Positions 18,330-27,808 of a DNA stretch of 64,000 nucleotides are shown here, in pieces (positions within the stretch are counted from its first letter, which is position 1; every line of letters starts with the position of its first letter). The stretch is taken from contig NZ_CP050154.1 of assembly GCF_011617705.1 (NCBI RefSeq), positions 930,001 to 994,000 of the forward strand. Direction: 5' to 3'. The translations under genes were made by a program, and so were the position numbers. Source of the DNA: Brevibacterium limosum. GTDB taxonomy: Bacteria > Actinomycetota > Actinomycetes > Actinomycetales > Brevibacteriaceae. The notes under the pieces are model-generated. The model was not told the origin of the DNA and made no database searches. It worked only from the letters and a program-made list of their open reading frames with translations.

Positions 18330-19249
18330 GCGAATCATCCAGGATCCTCTCCCAGCGTTTCGAAGGCAATCGACGCTACACCTTCGGTGTCGTTGTTCTC
18401 AGTCAGGGCAAGCGACTGGACGACCTCAATCGTGGGTTCGAATCGTTGCTGGCGCAGAAGGGCGTCGACCTCGACATCGTCTGCGTGGGGAATGGCTGGG
18501 AGCCGGAAGGCATTCCGGACCTGGTCAAGAAGTTGGGGCTGCCGGAGAATCTCGGAATCCCTGCTGGTCGCAATGCCGGCGTCCCCCACGTCGACGGCGA
18601 GTTCCTCTTCTTCCTCGATGATGACGCGTGGCTGCCGGATGACACGTCGCTGATGCGCATGGCACAGCTGATGCGTACAAAACCGCGCATCGGATTGATT
18701 CAGCCGAGGGTTGAGGAGCCTGGTGGGCCGGATGCGCCGAAACGTTGGATTCCCAGGCTGAAGAAGGGAAGCGCCGACCATTCATCAAATGTGTTCTCGG
18801 TGTGGGAAGGCGCGGTCTGTATGCAGCGTCGAGCCTTCGACGAGTGCGGTGGTTGGCCGGCACCATTCTGGTACGCGCACGAAGGCATCGAGCTCGCCTG
18901 GAGAGTGTGGGACGCCGGCTACAACGTCTGGTACATGGGCGATCTCGCAGTCGCCCACCCGGTGATCGACCCGAGGCGCCACGACGAATACTTCTACATG
19001 AATGCCCGAAATCGAGTTTGGCTGGCCCGAAGGAACCTGCCTTGGCCGTTCAGCTGGGCGTATGTGGGTTCATGGACATTGATGCAGTTCATCAAGTGGG
19101 CCAACAAGCCTCACCAGCTCAAAGCATGGATGGAAGGCTGGCGTGCCGGATGGAGCCTCGACCCATGGGGCCAAGACGAAGACCGCCGGAAGCTGTCGAG
19201 AAGAGGCGTGCTTCGGATGTCGCGGCACGGGCGGCCGCCGATCGTGTAG
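18326..19249 (+). CDS. GT2 family glycosyltransferase
   Basis: 307 residues, GT-A fold. N-terminal nucleotide-binding strand TFGVVVLSQGKRLDDL, a metal-binding DDD in LFFLDDDAWLP, and a WEGAVCMQRRAFDECGGW acceptor region, as in rhamnosyl- and galactosyl-type GT2 enzymes. No clear membrane span. The ATG at 18326 follows AAGGAGG and overlaps the stop of the CDP-alcohol phosphotransferase. It probably adds a sugar to the wall polymer or its linkage unit. Confidence 0.88.
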   Translation: MSESSRILSQRFEGNRRYTFGVVVLSQGKRLDDLNRGFESLLAQKGVDLDIVCVGNGWEPEGIPDLVKKLGLPENLGIPAGRNAGVPHVDGEFLFFLDDDAWLPDDTSLMRMAQLMRTKPRIGLIQPRVEEPGGPDAPKRWIPRLKKGSADHSSNVFSVWEGAVCMQRRAFDECGGWPAPFWYAHEGIELAWRVWDAGYNVWYMGDLAVAHPVIDPRRHDEYFYMNARNRVWLARRNLPWPFSWAYVGSWTLMQFIKWANKPHQLKAWMEGWRAGWSLDPWGQDEDRRKLSRRGVLRMSRHGRPPIV

Positions 19250-19410
19250 ACCGGTTGAGCCAACGCTTGCGGTATTGCTTCCGGTCGGACACGCGGACGA
19301 CTTCGTCGCACGTCCTTTTGGCATAGCGCCGTGAGCTTCCAGCCTGAAATATGACACTGACCGCAGTCGGGTCCGACCTAACTGTATGAGAAACCGAGTG
19401 GAGCCATTTG

Positions 19411-21531
19411 ATGCAGTCGACAGCTACCGTTGCTGAAAACCCCCCGCGAAGGACTCCTACACCCAAGTCCTCGGGTTTTCGCTCCGATATCCAAGGGCTG
19501 CGCGCTCTGGCTGTGGGAATCGTTCTGCTCTATCACCTGTGGCCCGACCGCTTTGTCGGCGGGTTCGTCGGCGTCGACGTCTTCTTCGTCATCTCCGGCT
19601 TCCTCATCACCAGCCACCTCATCAAATCTCCTCCACGGAGTTGGGGAGATGTGGCAAAGTTCTGGGCACGACGGGTTCGCCGCCTGCTGCCGGCATCGTT
19701 GCTCGTCCTCTTCCTCGTCGGCATCGCAACGTTCCTCGTCGCCCCACAATCGATCTGGGCCGACACAGGACGACAGATCCTCTCCGCAGGGCTCTACGTC
19801 GTCAACTGGGATTTCGCCATATCCAGCGTTGATTACCTGGCCGCAGACAACGCTCCCTCTCCGGTGCAGCACTTTTGGTCGCTGTCGGTCGAAGAGCAGT
19901 TCTACTTCGTCTGGCCGATGATCATCAGCTTGGCCTTCCTCGCCGGGACCAAGTTGGGCCGGTCAAAACGGGTCATAGGGTTCACTGTCCTCGGAATCTT
20001 CCTCGCCTCCTTCGTCTTCTCTATCTGGTATACGGCTGCTGAACCTGCAATGGCCTACTTCATCACCCCGACCCGGATGTGGGAGCTGGCCACGGGCGGC
20101 CTTGTCGCCGTCTTCGTTCTCTACATTCGCCCCGAACGGCTGCCGTTCAGCTCACTGCTCGGGTGGATCGGTCTCGCCGGGATCGTGGCCGCCACCTTCC
20201 TCATCCGCGCTGACATGCCGTTCCCCGGTTACATCGCGCTCGTCCCGGTGGTGTCGACGGCGCTCGTCATCCTTGCCGATTCCAGGGGACGGGCCTCCGT
20301 GCTTCCGCTGCTGTCGCTGCGGCCCGTCCGCTTCCTCGGCGACATCTCCTACTCCGTCTATCTCTGGCATTGGCCCCTCATCGTTCTCGTGCCCTACCTG
20401 TCGGCAAAGCTGGGGGCTTCGGAAGGCCTCGGGGTAGCGGACAATATCGCCATCATCATGGTCTCGATCATTGCCGCCTGGGGCTCGACGACATGGGTCG
20501 AGAACCGATTCCGGAAATCTTCTTTCTTCAGCACTTCGACGAGAACCTTCGCGTTCGCGGCGCTTGCCATGGCTCTCGTCGCCGCACTCGGATTCAGCCA
20601 GATGGTCGTCGCCAACACCATCATCGAGCAGAACGAGGAGAAGCTGCAGGCCCAGTTGGATGACCCCGACTCCTGCCTCGGCGCCGGGATCCTCCTCCCC
20701 GGTGCGACAGACAACCCCAACTGCGAGGACAAGGACTCGCTGCAGATGGAACCCGCTGCTGCGAAGACAGATAAGTCGAAGGCGTACGCCGACGGCTGTT
20801 GGGCCAGTGCCCCATATTCGAGCAAACCCGAATGCACGTACGGGGATGGGTCGAAGCATGTCGCACTTGTCGGCAATTCTCATGCCGGCCATTGGTTGCC
20901 GACGCTTGAGCGTTTGGCCGACGAACATGATCTGACGATCACCACATTCCTCGCCTCGAACTGCAGCATTTCAACCTTGCCTCAGGAACTGTCGACACCG
21001 GAAGAGGCCAAGGGATGTCAGGACTATGCCGACTGGGTCACTGAACGAACGACCGAAGGCGGCTTCGACGCAGTCATCACTTCGGAACGACAGTCCACGC
21101 CGCTGGAAGGCATGGATTGGAAAGAAACCGAAGAGAAGGCTCCTGAAGGCCACCGCGAGATCCTCCAACGTTGGGTCGACGCGGACCTTGACGTGGTGGT
21201 CATTCGGGACACCCCATACCCCGGCGGGACTGATATCAACGTGCCTGATTGTGTCGCTAAGCATGAAGACGACCTCGAACAGTGCTCCGGAACCCCAGAA
21301 TCATGGCACTGGATGGATCCGCTCGCGGCCTCGGCGAAGAAAATCGATTCGAAGAGAATGTCGGTCATCTACCCCCAGGACTGGTTCTGCCCGGACGGGC
21401 GATGCGAGCCGGTGATCGGGGGAGTCATCACCTACTTCGATACTGCTCACATCACGGCCACCTATGCCCAGACGCTGGCTCCCCAATTCGGCGCGAGCCT
21501 GCGCCGAACCGGATTGAGCACGTTCGACTGA
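19411..21531 (+). CDS. OatA-type acyltransferase with C-terminal SGNH domain
   Basis: 706 residues. Membrane acyltransferase-3 domain (residues about 25-400, IQGLRALAVGIVLLYHLW with the conserved RAxAV and the catalytic-type His) with about ten helices, then an extracytoplasmic SGNH-hydrolase domain (about 470-700). The SGNH block I reads VGNSHAGHW, with Asn where GDSH is usual, and the last block reads DTAHITATY. Such proteins carry acetyl groups across the membrane and O-acylate peptidoglycan or wall polymers. Here the polymer of this locus is the likely acceptor. TTG 19408 is an alternative start. Confidence 0.9.
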   Translation: MQSTATVAENPPRRTPTPKSSGFRSDIQGLRALAVGIVLLYHLWPDRFVGGFVGVDVFFVISGFLITSHLIKSPPRSWGDVAKFWARRVRRLLPASLLVLFLVGIATFLVAPQSIWADTGRQILSAGLYVVNWDFAISSVDYLAADNAPSPVQHFWSLSVEEQFYFVWPMIISLAFLAGTKLGRSKRVIGFTVLGIFLASFVFSIWYTAAEPAMAYFITPTRMWELATGGLVAVFVLYIRPERLPFSSLLGWIGLAGIVAATFLIRADMPFPGYIALVPVVSTALVILADSRGRASVLPLLSLRPVRFLGDISYSVYLWHWPLIVLVPYLSAKLGASEGLGVADNIAIIMVSIIAAWGSTTWVENRFRKSSFFSTSTRTFAFAALAMALVAALGFSQMVVANTIIEQNEEKLQAQLDDPDSCLGAGILLPGATDNPNCEDKDSLQMEPAAAKTDKSKAYADGCWASAPYSSKPECTYGDGSKHVALVGNSHAGHWLPTLERLADEHDLTITTFLASNCSISTLPQELSTPEEAKGCQDYADWVTERTTEGGFDAVITSERQSTPLEGMDWKETEEKAPEGHREILQRWVDADLDVVVIRDTPYPGGTDINVPDCVAKHEDDLEQCSGTPESWHWMDPLAASAKKIDSKRMSVIYPQDWFCPDGRCEPVIGGVITYFDTAHITATYAQTLAPQFGASLRRTGLSTFD

Positions 21532-21632
21532 TACTCGAAGACACAGATTCATCGAACTGACAGTCGAGTCGGATAGCGTGTGCCTGATCAACCTCAACCA
21601 ACGACCGTTCACCGAAATCTCTGCAAAGGACT

Positions 21633-24290
21633 ATGAGAGTGACCACTGGACGAAACGCCGCTGACCGCTACCTCAGCAAGGGCCGAGAACTGGCGAAACC
21701 TGTGATCCACGGAATCGCTCGTCGTGCCCTGCCAGTGGTCGAAAGAGCATCAGGGACGAAATACGTTCGCGAACGGGCTGCCGGCGGAAAGGGAAAGTCG
21801 GCCGCTGCATCGAAGACGAACGCCGCACGGACCGCGCGCGCCTATCAGAAACTGGCCTCGGGTCTTCCTGGGGGGACAGCCGCCGACACCGACGGTTGGA
21901 CATCTGCTCCGTCTGCGCGAGAAGTCGATGCCAAGTCACGTCAGTTGGCGCGGCTCAAAGCGCACTCGACTCTGTCTGATTCCCTTGCCCAGGGGTCGAC
22001 TTTCGAAAGCGCAGCTGTTGCCGCCGGCAGGGCCCTCCTCGCCGAGGGACTGCAGGCGGATGCCGTGTCGATGGGGCTGAGTCTTCGCAACACGCCCGCT
22101 TCCGAGGAAATCGGCAGGGTGCTTTTGGGTATGTCTTATCAACGTTCGTCAGACCCGGAGGTCGCCTGGGCCGAGTTCGAACGGCTCGAAGACCGGGATC
22201 TCATCGTCGCTGCGGCTGAGGAGTACTACCCGACGGCGATCGACACACTCGGCGAAGCGGCACTGCCTCTGTTGGAACGTTCGAACGAGTCGGGAGAGAC
22301 TGATCATTGGAGTTCCAAAGCCGTTCTGCGCACGGCGGAGGCGGCATTCTGCATCGACGCCTTCGACCACGTTCGCACGCTTGTCGAGTCACGCCTGCAG
22401 AACGACGACGAACAGATCAACGCTGCGGTGCGCTACGAACTCACTCGAATGCTCGACTGGCTTCCCGGCGGTCGACACTTGGAGCCTCTGCCGACGACCG
22501 AGGGCACTCGCAATTTCGGTGTACTCAGCTACGATCAGCCGGGCATTCGCTCGCGCAACGTCGGCGACTACATTCAGACACTTGCGTCGATCGGACATCT
22601 GCTCCGGTACGAGAACCTCACATTCTCCGGCGACAAGGGTCTGACCGACCTCTTTGCGAAGCTTCGCAGATCAGTCAAAGAGGAACGGAAATATGCCGGC
22701 CCTCAGGCGGAGCTCAATCTGGTTGAGGTCTACCGGGACGGCAATGTGTACCAGGACATCCCGGAAGACACTTGGTACATCGCTTTCGGCTGGTACATGC
22801 ACGACATCTTCGGAAAGTCATTCAACATTCCGTTCCACCCGAACCTTCGTCCGATCCTGCTGTCAGTGTTCGTGCGGTACCCGGAGATGCTCACTCCAGA
22901 CGCAATCGCCTATCTGAAGAAGTACGGCCCGGTCGGATGTCGAGACTGGCAGTCAGTTGCGGTCCTGCGCGCGGTGGGAGTTCCTGCCTTCTTCTCTGGC
23001 TGCTTGACCACGACGGTAGACACGCTCTTCCCCGCACCTGCGTCTGACCACCGGTCTGGCACGCTCCGTGTCGATTGGCAGAAAGACAACAAGGGACCGA
23101 AGAAGAAGCAGACCGTCACCGCCATTCGCGACAAGTCGTTTCCGGAGAACCTCGAGCTCGCTCGCAATTGGGTTGCGGACTATGCCTTTAAATACAAGCA
23201 GGTCCTCACCTCTCGTCTGCACGCCAACCTGCCGGCTCGTTCGGTGGGCGCAGAGGTCGAATTCGAACCAAAGAACAAGTCGGACTCTCGCTTCGGCGGA
23301 CTCATCGGCATCAACGAAGCCGAATTCGACGCGATCCGCAACGGTATCCTCGACAAACTCTCTATCCTTCTTCCTCTCATCGCGACGGGCGCACCCGAAG
23401 ACGAGGTCTACGCGAAATGGGCAGAGATCACCGCAGACGACATGGCTTTCGCCGACGACTATCTTGACTCCGCCCGATTGCCCGAAGTTCACAGCTCTGC
23501 GATCGCGGATGCGGTGAGCGCGGCCGAACGGCCTGTCCCCGAACCTGAGGTCACAGATGTCTTCATGACGGTGGAAAAGGGCGAAGAGCCTCTGGTCTCG
23601 ACCGCAGTTGAGACCATTGACACACATGCCTCACAGCGCTATCGAGTGTGGTTGCCATCGGGTGCGCTGAGCCCCGCGCAAGCCGAAGACCTCCAATCTC
23701 TCCTATCCAACGGAGAGGTTCATGTTCTGGCACCGGTGTCGTTCGACGGCATCTCCGATGCGAACAACCTCGTTCAGGCCCTGCTTCCGGCCCTGTTCCC
23801 CGACCACGAGCGCATCGTCGTTGTGCCGGCTGCCGCAGAAGTTTCAGTCGATATCGTCCAACTTTCGACTGTTGATCACGGAGATGCTCTTGTCGCGGCG
23901 AAGCACGACGTCAGGAAGAACCGAGCCAGTGGGCTCACTCTGATGAGGCGGATAGCCAGCGGGTTCGGAGATGACCACGTCGGCGCTCTCAAGTTCGTCT
24001 TCGCCAGCCACTCCGGCATGAGCGAGGACTTCGCCCCATTCGATCCGCAGATCGCCGTCCTCAACCTGAATGCGCTTCGCAGCAACAACATCGTCGAGAG
24101 TGTCCTGGGTCTGTTGGCAGACATCGATATCAGCTATGCCGACGCCCTGCAGATCGCGGTCGGCGGGCGCTACCGGGACCTCGACAGCGAATGGAACGTG
24201 CGCGCACAGTGGGAGACTTCCGACGATCCCAGAATCGTCAATTGGAGACGTCAGAGCCGCCATTACGGGCAGATGGCATTGCATCGGTGA
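21633..24290 (+). CDS. Polysaccharide pyruvyl transferase fused to a degenerate GT8-like domain
   Basis: 885 residues, three parts. Residues 1-290 are basic and then helical with no clear family. Residues about 290-560 are a polysaccharide-pyruvyl-transferase domain (FGVLSYDQPGIRSRNVGDY, VFVRYPEMLT, GPVGCRDWQSVAVLRAVG, SRLHANLP), which would transfer pyruvate from PEP to a sugar or polyol. Residues about 665-885 resemble GT8 enzymes at the end (FDPQIAVLNLNAL, LDSEWNV, RIVNWRRQ), but the metal-binding DxD site is replaced by VVVPAAAEVSVDI. The C-terminal domain is therefore probably non-catalytic, perhaps a binding or scaffold module. Start ATG 21633 after AAAGGA. Confidence 0.75.
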   Translation: MRVTTGRNAADRYLSKGRELAKPVIHGIARRALPVVERASGTKYVRERAAGGKGKSAAASKTNAARTARAYQKLASGLPGGTAADTDGWTSAPSAREVDAKSRQLARLKAHSTLSDSLAQGSTFESAAVAAGRALLAEGLQADAVSMGLSLRNTPASEEIGRVLLGMSYQRSSDPEVAWAEFERLEDRDLIVAAAEEYYPTAIDTLGEAALPLLERSNESGETDHWSSKAVLRTAEAAFCIDAFDHVRTLVESRLQNDDEQINAAVRYELTRMLDWLPGGRHLEPLPTTEGTRNFGVLSYDQPGIRSRNVGDYIQTLASIGHLLRYENLTFSGDKGLTDLFAKLRRSVKEERKYAGPQAELNLVEVYRDGNVYQDIPEDTWYIAFGWYMHDIFGKSFNIPFHPNLRPILLSVFVRYPEMLTPDAIAYLKKYGPVGCRDWQSVAVLRAVGVPAFFSGCLTTTVDTLFPAPASDHRSGTLRVDWQKDNKGPKKKQTVTAIRDKSFPENLELARNWVADYAFKYKQVLTSRLHANLPARSVGAEVEFEPKNKSDSRFGGLIGINEAEFDAIRNGILDKLSILLPLIATGAPEDEVYAKWAEITADDMAFADDYLDSARLPEVHSSAIADAVSAAERPVPEPEVTDVFMTVEKGEEPLVSTAVETIDTHASQRYRVWLPSGALSPAQAEDLQSLLSNGEVHVLAPVSFDGISDANNLVQALLPALFPDHERIVVVPAAAEVSVDIVQLSTVDHGDALVAAKHDVRKNRASGLTLMRRIASGFGDDHVGALKFVFASHSGMSEDFAPFDPQIAVLNLNALRSNNIVESVLGLLADIDISYADALQIAVGGRYRDLDSEWNVRAQWETSDDPRIVNWRRQSRHYGQMALHR

Positions 24291-24343
24291 ACTTCGCCGT
24301 TTGCAGCACTGCCGCACGCTTCAGCTGAGGAGAGGTAACAACT

Positions 24344-26227
24344 GTGAGTCCGATTGCTCGGCCGTCCGGCGGGACCGGCGACGAGAGCCGACCTTCATCC
24401 GTGCCTCCGCCAGGAACTGACGAAGTGCACGTCTACAACGTCTTATGGGGCATCCCCGAATCCATGGGAGGGATGACGACAGCTGCTCTCCGCCGGATAC
24501 GGAGTTTCCAGAAATACGGCAGATCGCTGTCGCAAACCTTGCTGACTTTCAGCCCTCGGATGGATCCTGACGAGATTCGGGAACGATTGGTCTCCTCAGG
24601 ACGAATGCGTGATGACGTCGAGCTGGTGAACATTTGGCAGGATCTGCGGAGGAGATCCGATCACGAACTTGCGCGCCTTGAGGGGGAATTGCCGCGGAGT
24701 CCGATCCCGACCGCGGACGGTGAACTTGAGAACATCACCGCCTTCTACGATGTCGTCCGCAACGCGCGCAGCGGCAAGATCGTTCGCCGCAATTACTTCA
24801 GGGGAGACGGAAGTCTTCTGGTCGCTGACATTCAGGATCCTAAGCTGGGCAGAAGGTTCGTCCTCCATTCCCTGAATGGAACGCCGACTGTGGAGTGGAG
24901 ACGGCCGCGAGATTTCTACAACGCCTGGATCAGGGCAGTTGTGAACAAGGAACCCGCTGTCGTCATCGTCGATGACAAGAAGGTCAGCGAGTTCATCCAT
25001 GAGATATCGGATCGGAACTTCGGACTCGTCCTGTTTCTTCACGGAACACACCTTCGTCATCCGTGGAATGGCGATCACGGCCAAGTGCTTCCCCGCAGAG
25101 TCGATACAGTGCGCAACCTTGACCGCTTCGACGTGGTTGGTGTGCAGACGCGGCAGCAAGCGGAAGCTGTCCGAGCCATCGGGTTCACTGAAGACAACAT
25201 CAGGCTTCTGACCGGTGAGCTGCCGGCGGGATCGGTGCTGTCGGAAGCTACGAAAGAACGGTCGATGGACAAGGCCGTGATGATCGCCAACCTCATAGAG
25301 CTCAAGCGCGTCGATCATCCGATTCGGGCGGTGGCGGGACTGCGTGACCGCGGTCTCGACGTGTCTTTGACGATCCTGGGGGAGGGGCCGGAGCGGTCCC
25401 GGCTGGAAAAGCTTATCGATGCTCTCGGAGTTCGTGACCGGGTGGAGCTGCCGGGCTACGTGAGTGATGTCGCGGACAGGTTGAAATCTGCCTCTTTCTC
25501 CGTGCTGACGAGTACAAGTGAAGGGCTCCCACTGTCGATGATGGAAGCAATGGGCGCCGGATGCGTTCCCATCGTCTACGACATCACCTACGGTCCGAGG
25601 GACTTGATCGAACAAGGTCGGAACGGCTTCATCACGCCGTGGAGCGATATCGACGCGCTGGCCGATCAGATCGAGGAATTCCTCTCCCTGGAGACGGACC
25701 AAGTCGATGCCATGCGTAGAGCAGCGATGAAGACTGTCGAGCGTTACCTCCCTGAAGCCGGATACCGACGCTGGCAGAGTGCGCTTGAAGAGCTGAGACT
25801 GACGAACCTGCCCAGCGATTCAATCGAAGAGCCGACACCACCGATCACAGCCAGGAAGCTCAAATGCGAGGCGACGCCTCGAGGATGCCGACTCGAGCTC
25901 GAAATCGACCACATTCACCCGACGGTTGCTGAGAGCTTGCAAATGGTCATTGCAGGCCGGAAACGAAACACATTCTTCATCGCCGGAAAGCCCGAGATTT
26001 CGGCTCGCAGATTTGGTCAGAGGACGGTTCTCGCCTTCAACGTGGACTACGAAAGCTTCTCAGAGTCTGCGAACGAGACCTTCGACGTCTACCTGCGAAG
26101 ACCTCACGATCTGTGGACGTCGAAGCGCAGAATCCGCACCCCGAACGGGTTTCGTTCCAGAAGGGCGGAGGCTTGGGAATGGTATTCGACGACTCATGGA
26201 AATCTATCCGTCCGACCTCAGTCTTGA
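24344..26227 (+). CDS. GT4 glycosyltransferase, TagE-like (teichoic acid glycosylation)
   Basis: 627 residues. N-terminal acceptor domain with GGMTTAALRRIRSFQKYGR, typical of poly(glycerol-phosphate) alpha-glucosyltransferases, then the GT4 donor domain (ANLIELKRVDHPIRAV, LGEGPERSRLEKL, and the EX7E-type segment STSEGLPLSMMEAMGAGC). A C-terminal beta-rich accessory domain (residues about 500-627) ends with HGNLS. Predicted to decorate the teichoic acid chain with hexose in the cytoplasm. Its C-terminal third is duplicated as a remnant at 7062-7685. Start GTG 24344 after GAGAGG. Confidence 0.87.
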   Translation: MSPIARPSGGTGDESRPSSVPPPGTDEVHVYNVLWGIPESMGGMTTAALRRIRSFQKYGRSLSQTLLTFSPRMDPDEIRERLVSSGRMRDDVELVNIWQDLRRRSDHELARLEGELPRSPIPTADGELENITAFYDVVRNARSGKIVRRNYFRGDGSLLVADIQDPKLGRRFVLHSLNGTPTVEWRRPRDFYNAWIRAVVNKEPAVVIVDDKKVSEFIHEISDRNFGLVLFLHGTHLRHPWNGDHGQVLPRRVDTVRNLDRFDVVGVQTRQQAEAVRAIGFTEDNIRLLTGELPAGSVLSEATKERSMDKAVMIANLIELKRVDHPIRAVAGLRDRGLDVSLTILGEGPERSRLEKLIDALGVRDRVELPGYVSDVADRLKSASFSVLTSTSEGLPLSMMEAMGAGCVPIVYDITYGPRDLIEQGRNGFITPWSDIDALADQIEEFLSLETDQVDAMRRAAMKTVERYLPEAGYRRWQSALEELRLTNLPSDSIEEPTPPITARKLKCEATPRGCRLELEIDHIHPTVAESLQMVIAGRKRNTFFIAGKPEISARRFGQRTVLAFNVDYESFSESANETFDVYLRRPHDLWTSKRRIRTPNGFRSRRAEAWEWYSTTHGNLSVRPQS

Positions 26228-26278
26228 TACGGCGACCTGAGGACCACTCGTAGAACCGCGCGGATAGGAGATTACGAG

Positions 26279-27559
26279 CTATTCGTCGCTGGACTCGGCG
26301 TTGACGCTCTCTGAATGGAAGCTCTCCAGCTCGACGGTGCGATCGGCGATCAGCTTGGACACCGCCTCGGTGAACAGCGCGGACGACGAACCCTTTCCGC
26401 CTTCACCGAAGTAGTACTGCCTCAGCTCGTGTCGGGCCTCCGCTGCCGTGTCCTTCGAGAACATCTCCGTGAGCATCGACTCGGCGCCATTGATCGTAGA
26501 CGCATCGATGACGGGGGTCGCACGACTGATCGGCGCTTCGGCATTGAGCGTGGCGGCGTCGTTTCGACGATCGGTCAGTGCGAGCGGCTTGTCCGAATGA
26601 AGATAGAGGAAATCGAGGCCGACGCTGGAGATGTCGGTAATGAGCAGGTCAACCGTGTCGAACATAGCGAGGATATCTCCCTGCATGAGCACCTGATGCT
26701 GCAGAATCTCGTCAGCAATGGTTTCATTGGCTGCCTCGATAAGTTCTAGGATTCGGGTATTCGCTTCGGTCATCGCCGGATCCTTCGACGATTCCACCCG
26801 GGGATGAGGCTTGTAGATCACACGGGTGCCAGGAATCTGTAGAGCGGCTTCGACGATCTGTGGTCCGAAGAGATCGACCGAAGTGTAGTTGTTCGACTCG
26901 TTCTCCCCTTCCCAGGTGGGTGCGTACATGATCGTCCGGGCCGCCGACGGTTGAAGCTCCGATGGCCTGTCGATGTCCAGCTGCGGCCGTCCCACCTTGA
27001 CCAGCGCGGATTCATCGAAGTCGATGAGGGCTCTTCGGTGTCGTTCGACTGCAGCATCTCCGGCAACGAAGACCTTGTCATAGGATTTGGCCTGGTTGGA
27101 CACCATGCTCAACTTGTCCGATTCACCGTGATTGACATGAACATGAACCATCGGCGCGAAGGCCAGGGACTGGAAGTTCGTCACCCCGTTATTCACGTAG
27201 ATTGCCAATTTGAATTCATTCGCGTGGTAGAAGGTGTGCAAAGTGTCGAACCGTCGTTTGAAGACAATCGGCAGGCGTGTGGCTTCCAGCGCACTCGTCA
27301 AGGCTGAGCCCTTCCTCAGCACCAGGACGACCCGGTGCCTTCTGTGCAGCTCTTCGAGTACTGGAATCCACTGTTCGAGCTGATAGAACTTCGAGCTGCG
27401 ATCACCGAAGTAGACCACTACGTCAGCCTTGACGTAGCTGCCGTCGAACTCGTCCTCCAGGCGATTCCACCGCTCGGTGCCTCGAATCCATCGGCTTGTA
27501 CTTTTCCAAACACGTGATTGCAACGCGCTGCGAGCGATTGATCGGACGGGGTTCATCAC
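26279..27559 (-). CDS. CDP-glycerol glycerophosphotransferase family protein, second copy
   Basis: 426 residues, homologous to the 15673-16941 protein: IYVNNGVTNFQSL, HVNHGESDKLSMVSNQAKSY, VGRPQLDID, MYAPTWEGE, YKPHPRVE and ITDISSVGLDFLYLHSDKP. Likely adds or polymerises glycerol-phosphate-type units. It is the only glycerophosphotransferase on the minus strand of the locus, convergent with the TagE-like gene and divergent from the TarL-like gene. GTG 27559 is chosen because GAGGAG lies eight bases upstream; ATG 27556 follows at once. An extended frame to 27730 is rejected. Confidence 0.85.
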   Translation of the reverse strand: MMNPVRSIARSALQSRVWKSTSRWIRGTERWNRLEDEFDGSYVKADVVVYFGDRSSKFYQLEQWIPVLEELHRRHRVVLVLRKGSALTSALEATRLPIVFKRRFDTLHTFYHANEFKLAIYVNNGVTNFQSLAFAPMVHVHVNHGESDKLSMVSNQAKSYDKVFVAGDAAVERHRRALIDFDESALVKVGRPQLDIDRPSELQPSAARTIMYAPTWEGENESNNYTSVDLFGPQIVEAALQIPGTRVIYKPHPRVESSKDPAMTEANTRILELIEAANETIADEILQHQVLMQGDILAMFDTVDLLITDISSVGLDFLYLHSDKPLALTDRRNDAATLNAEAPISRATPVIDASTINGAESMLTEMFSKDTAAEARHELRQYYFGEGGKGSSSALFTEAVSKLIADRTVELESFHSESVNAESSDE

Positions 27560-27808
27560 AGTTCGAACTCCTCGTGGTCTCATGGTCTCGGAAACGATGG
27601 CGGAAACTCGAAGGCATGGCCCCGGTTCCTGAGCCAGAGTATCTCCTCGAGCACAATGCCGAGCACAGAACAGAACTTCCACCTGCCTGCCGAAACCGGT
27701 GTCGGAGAGTTTCCGGGGCTTCATCGACAACTGCTAGGCTACCAACGTTAACCGAAGGTAAATGAGAAGCGTTGGTTGTGTGCAACCGGGGCCCGGTAAG
27801 GGGAATCT

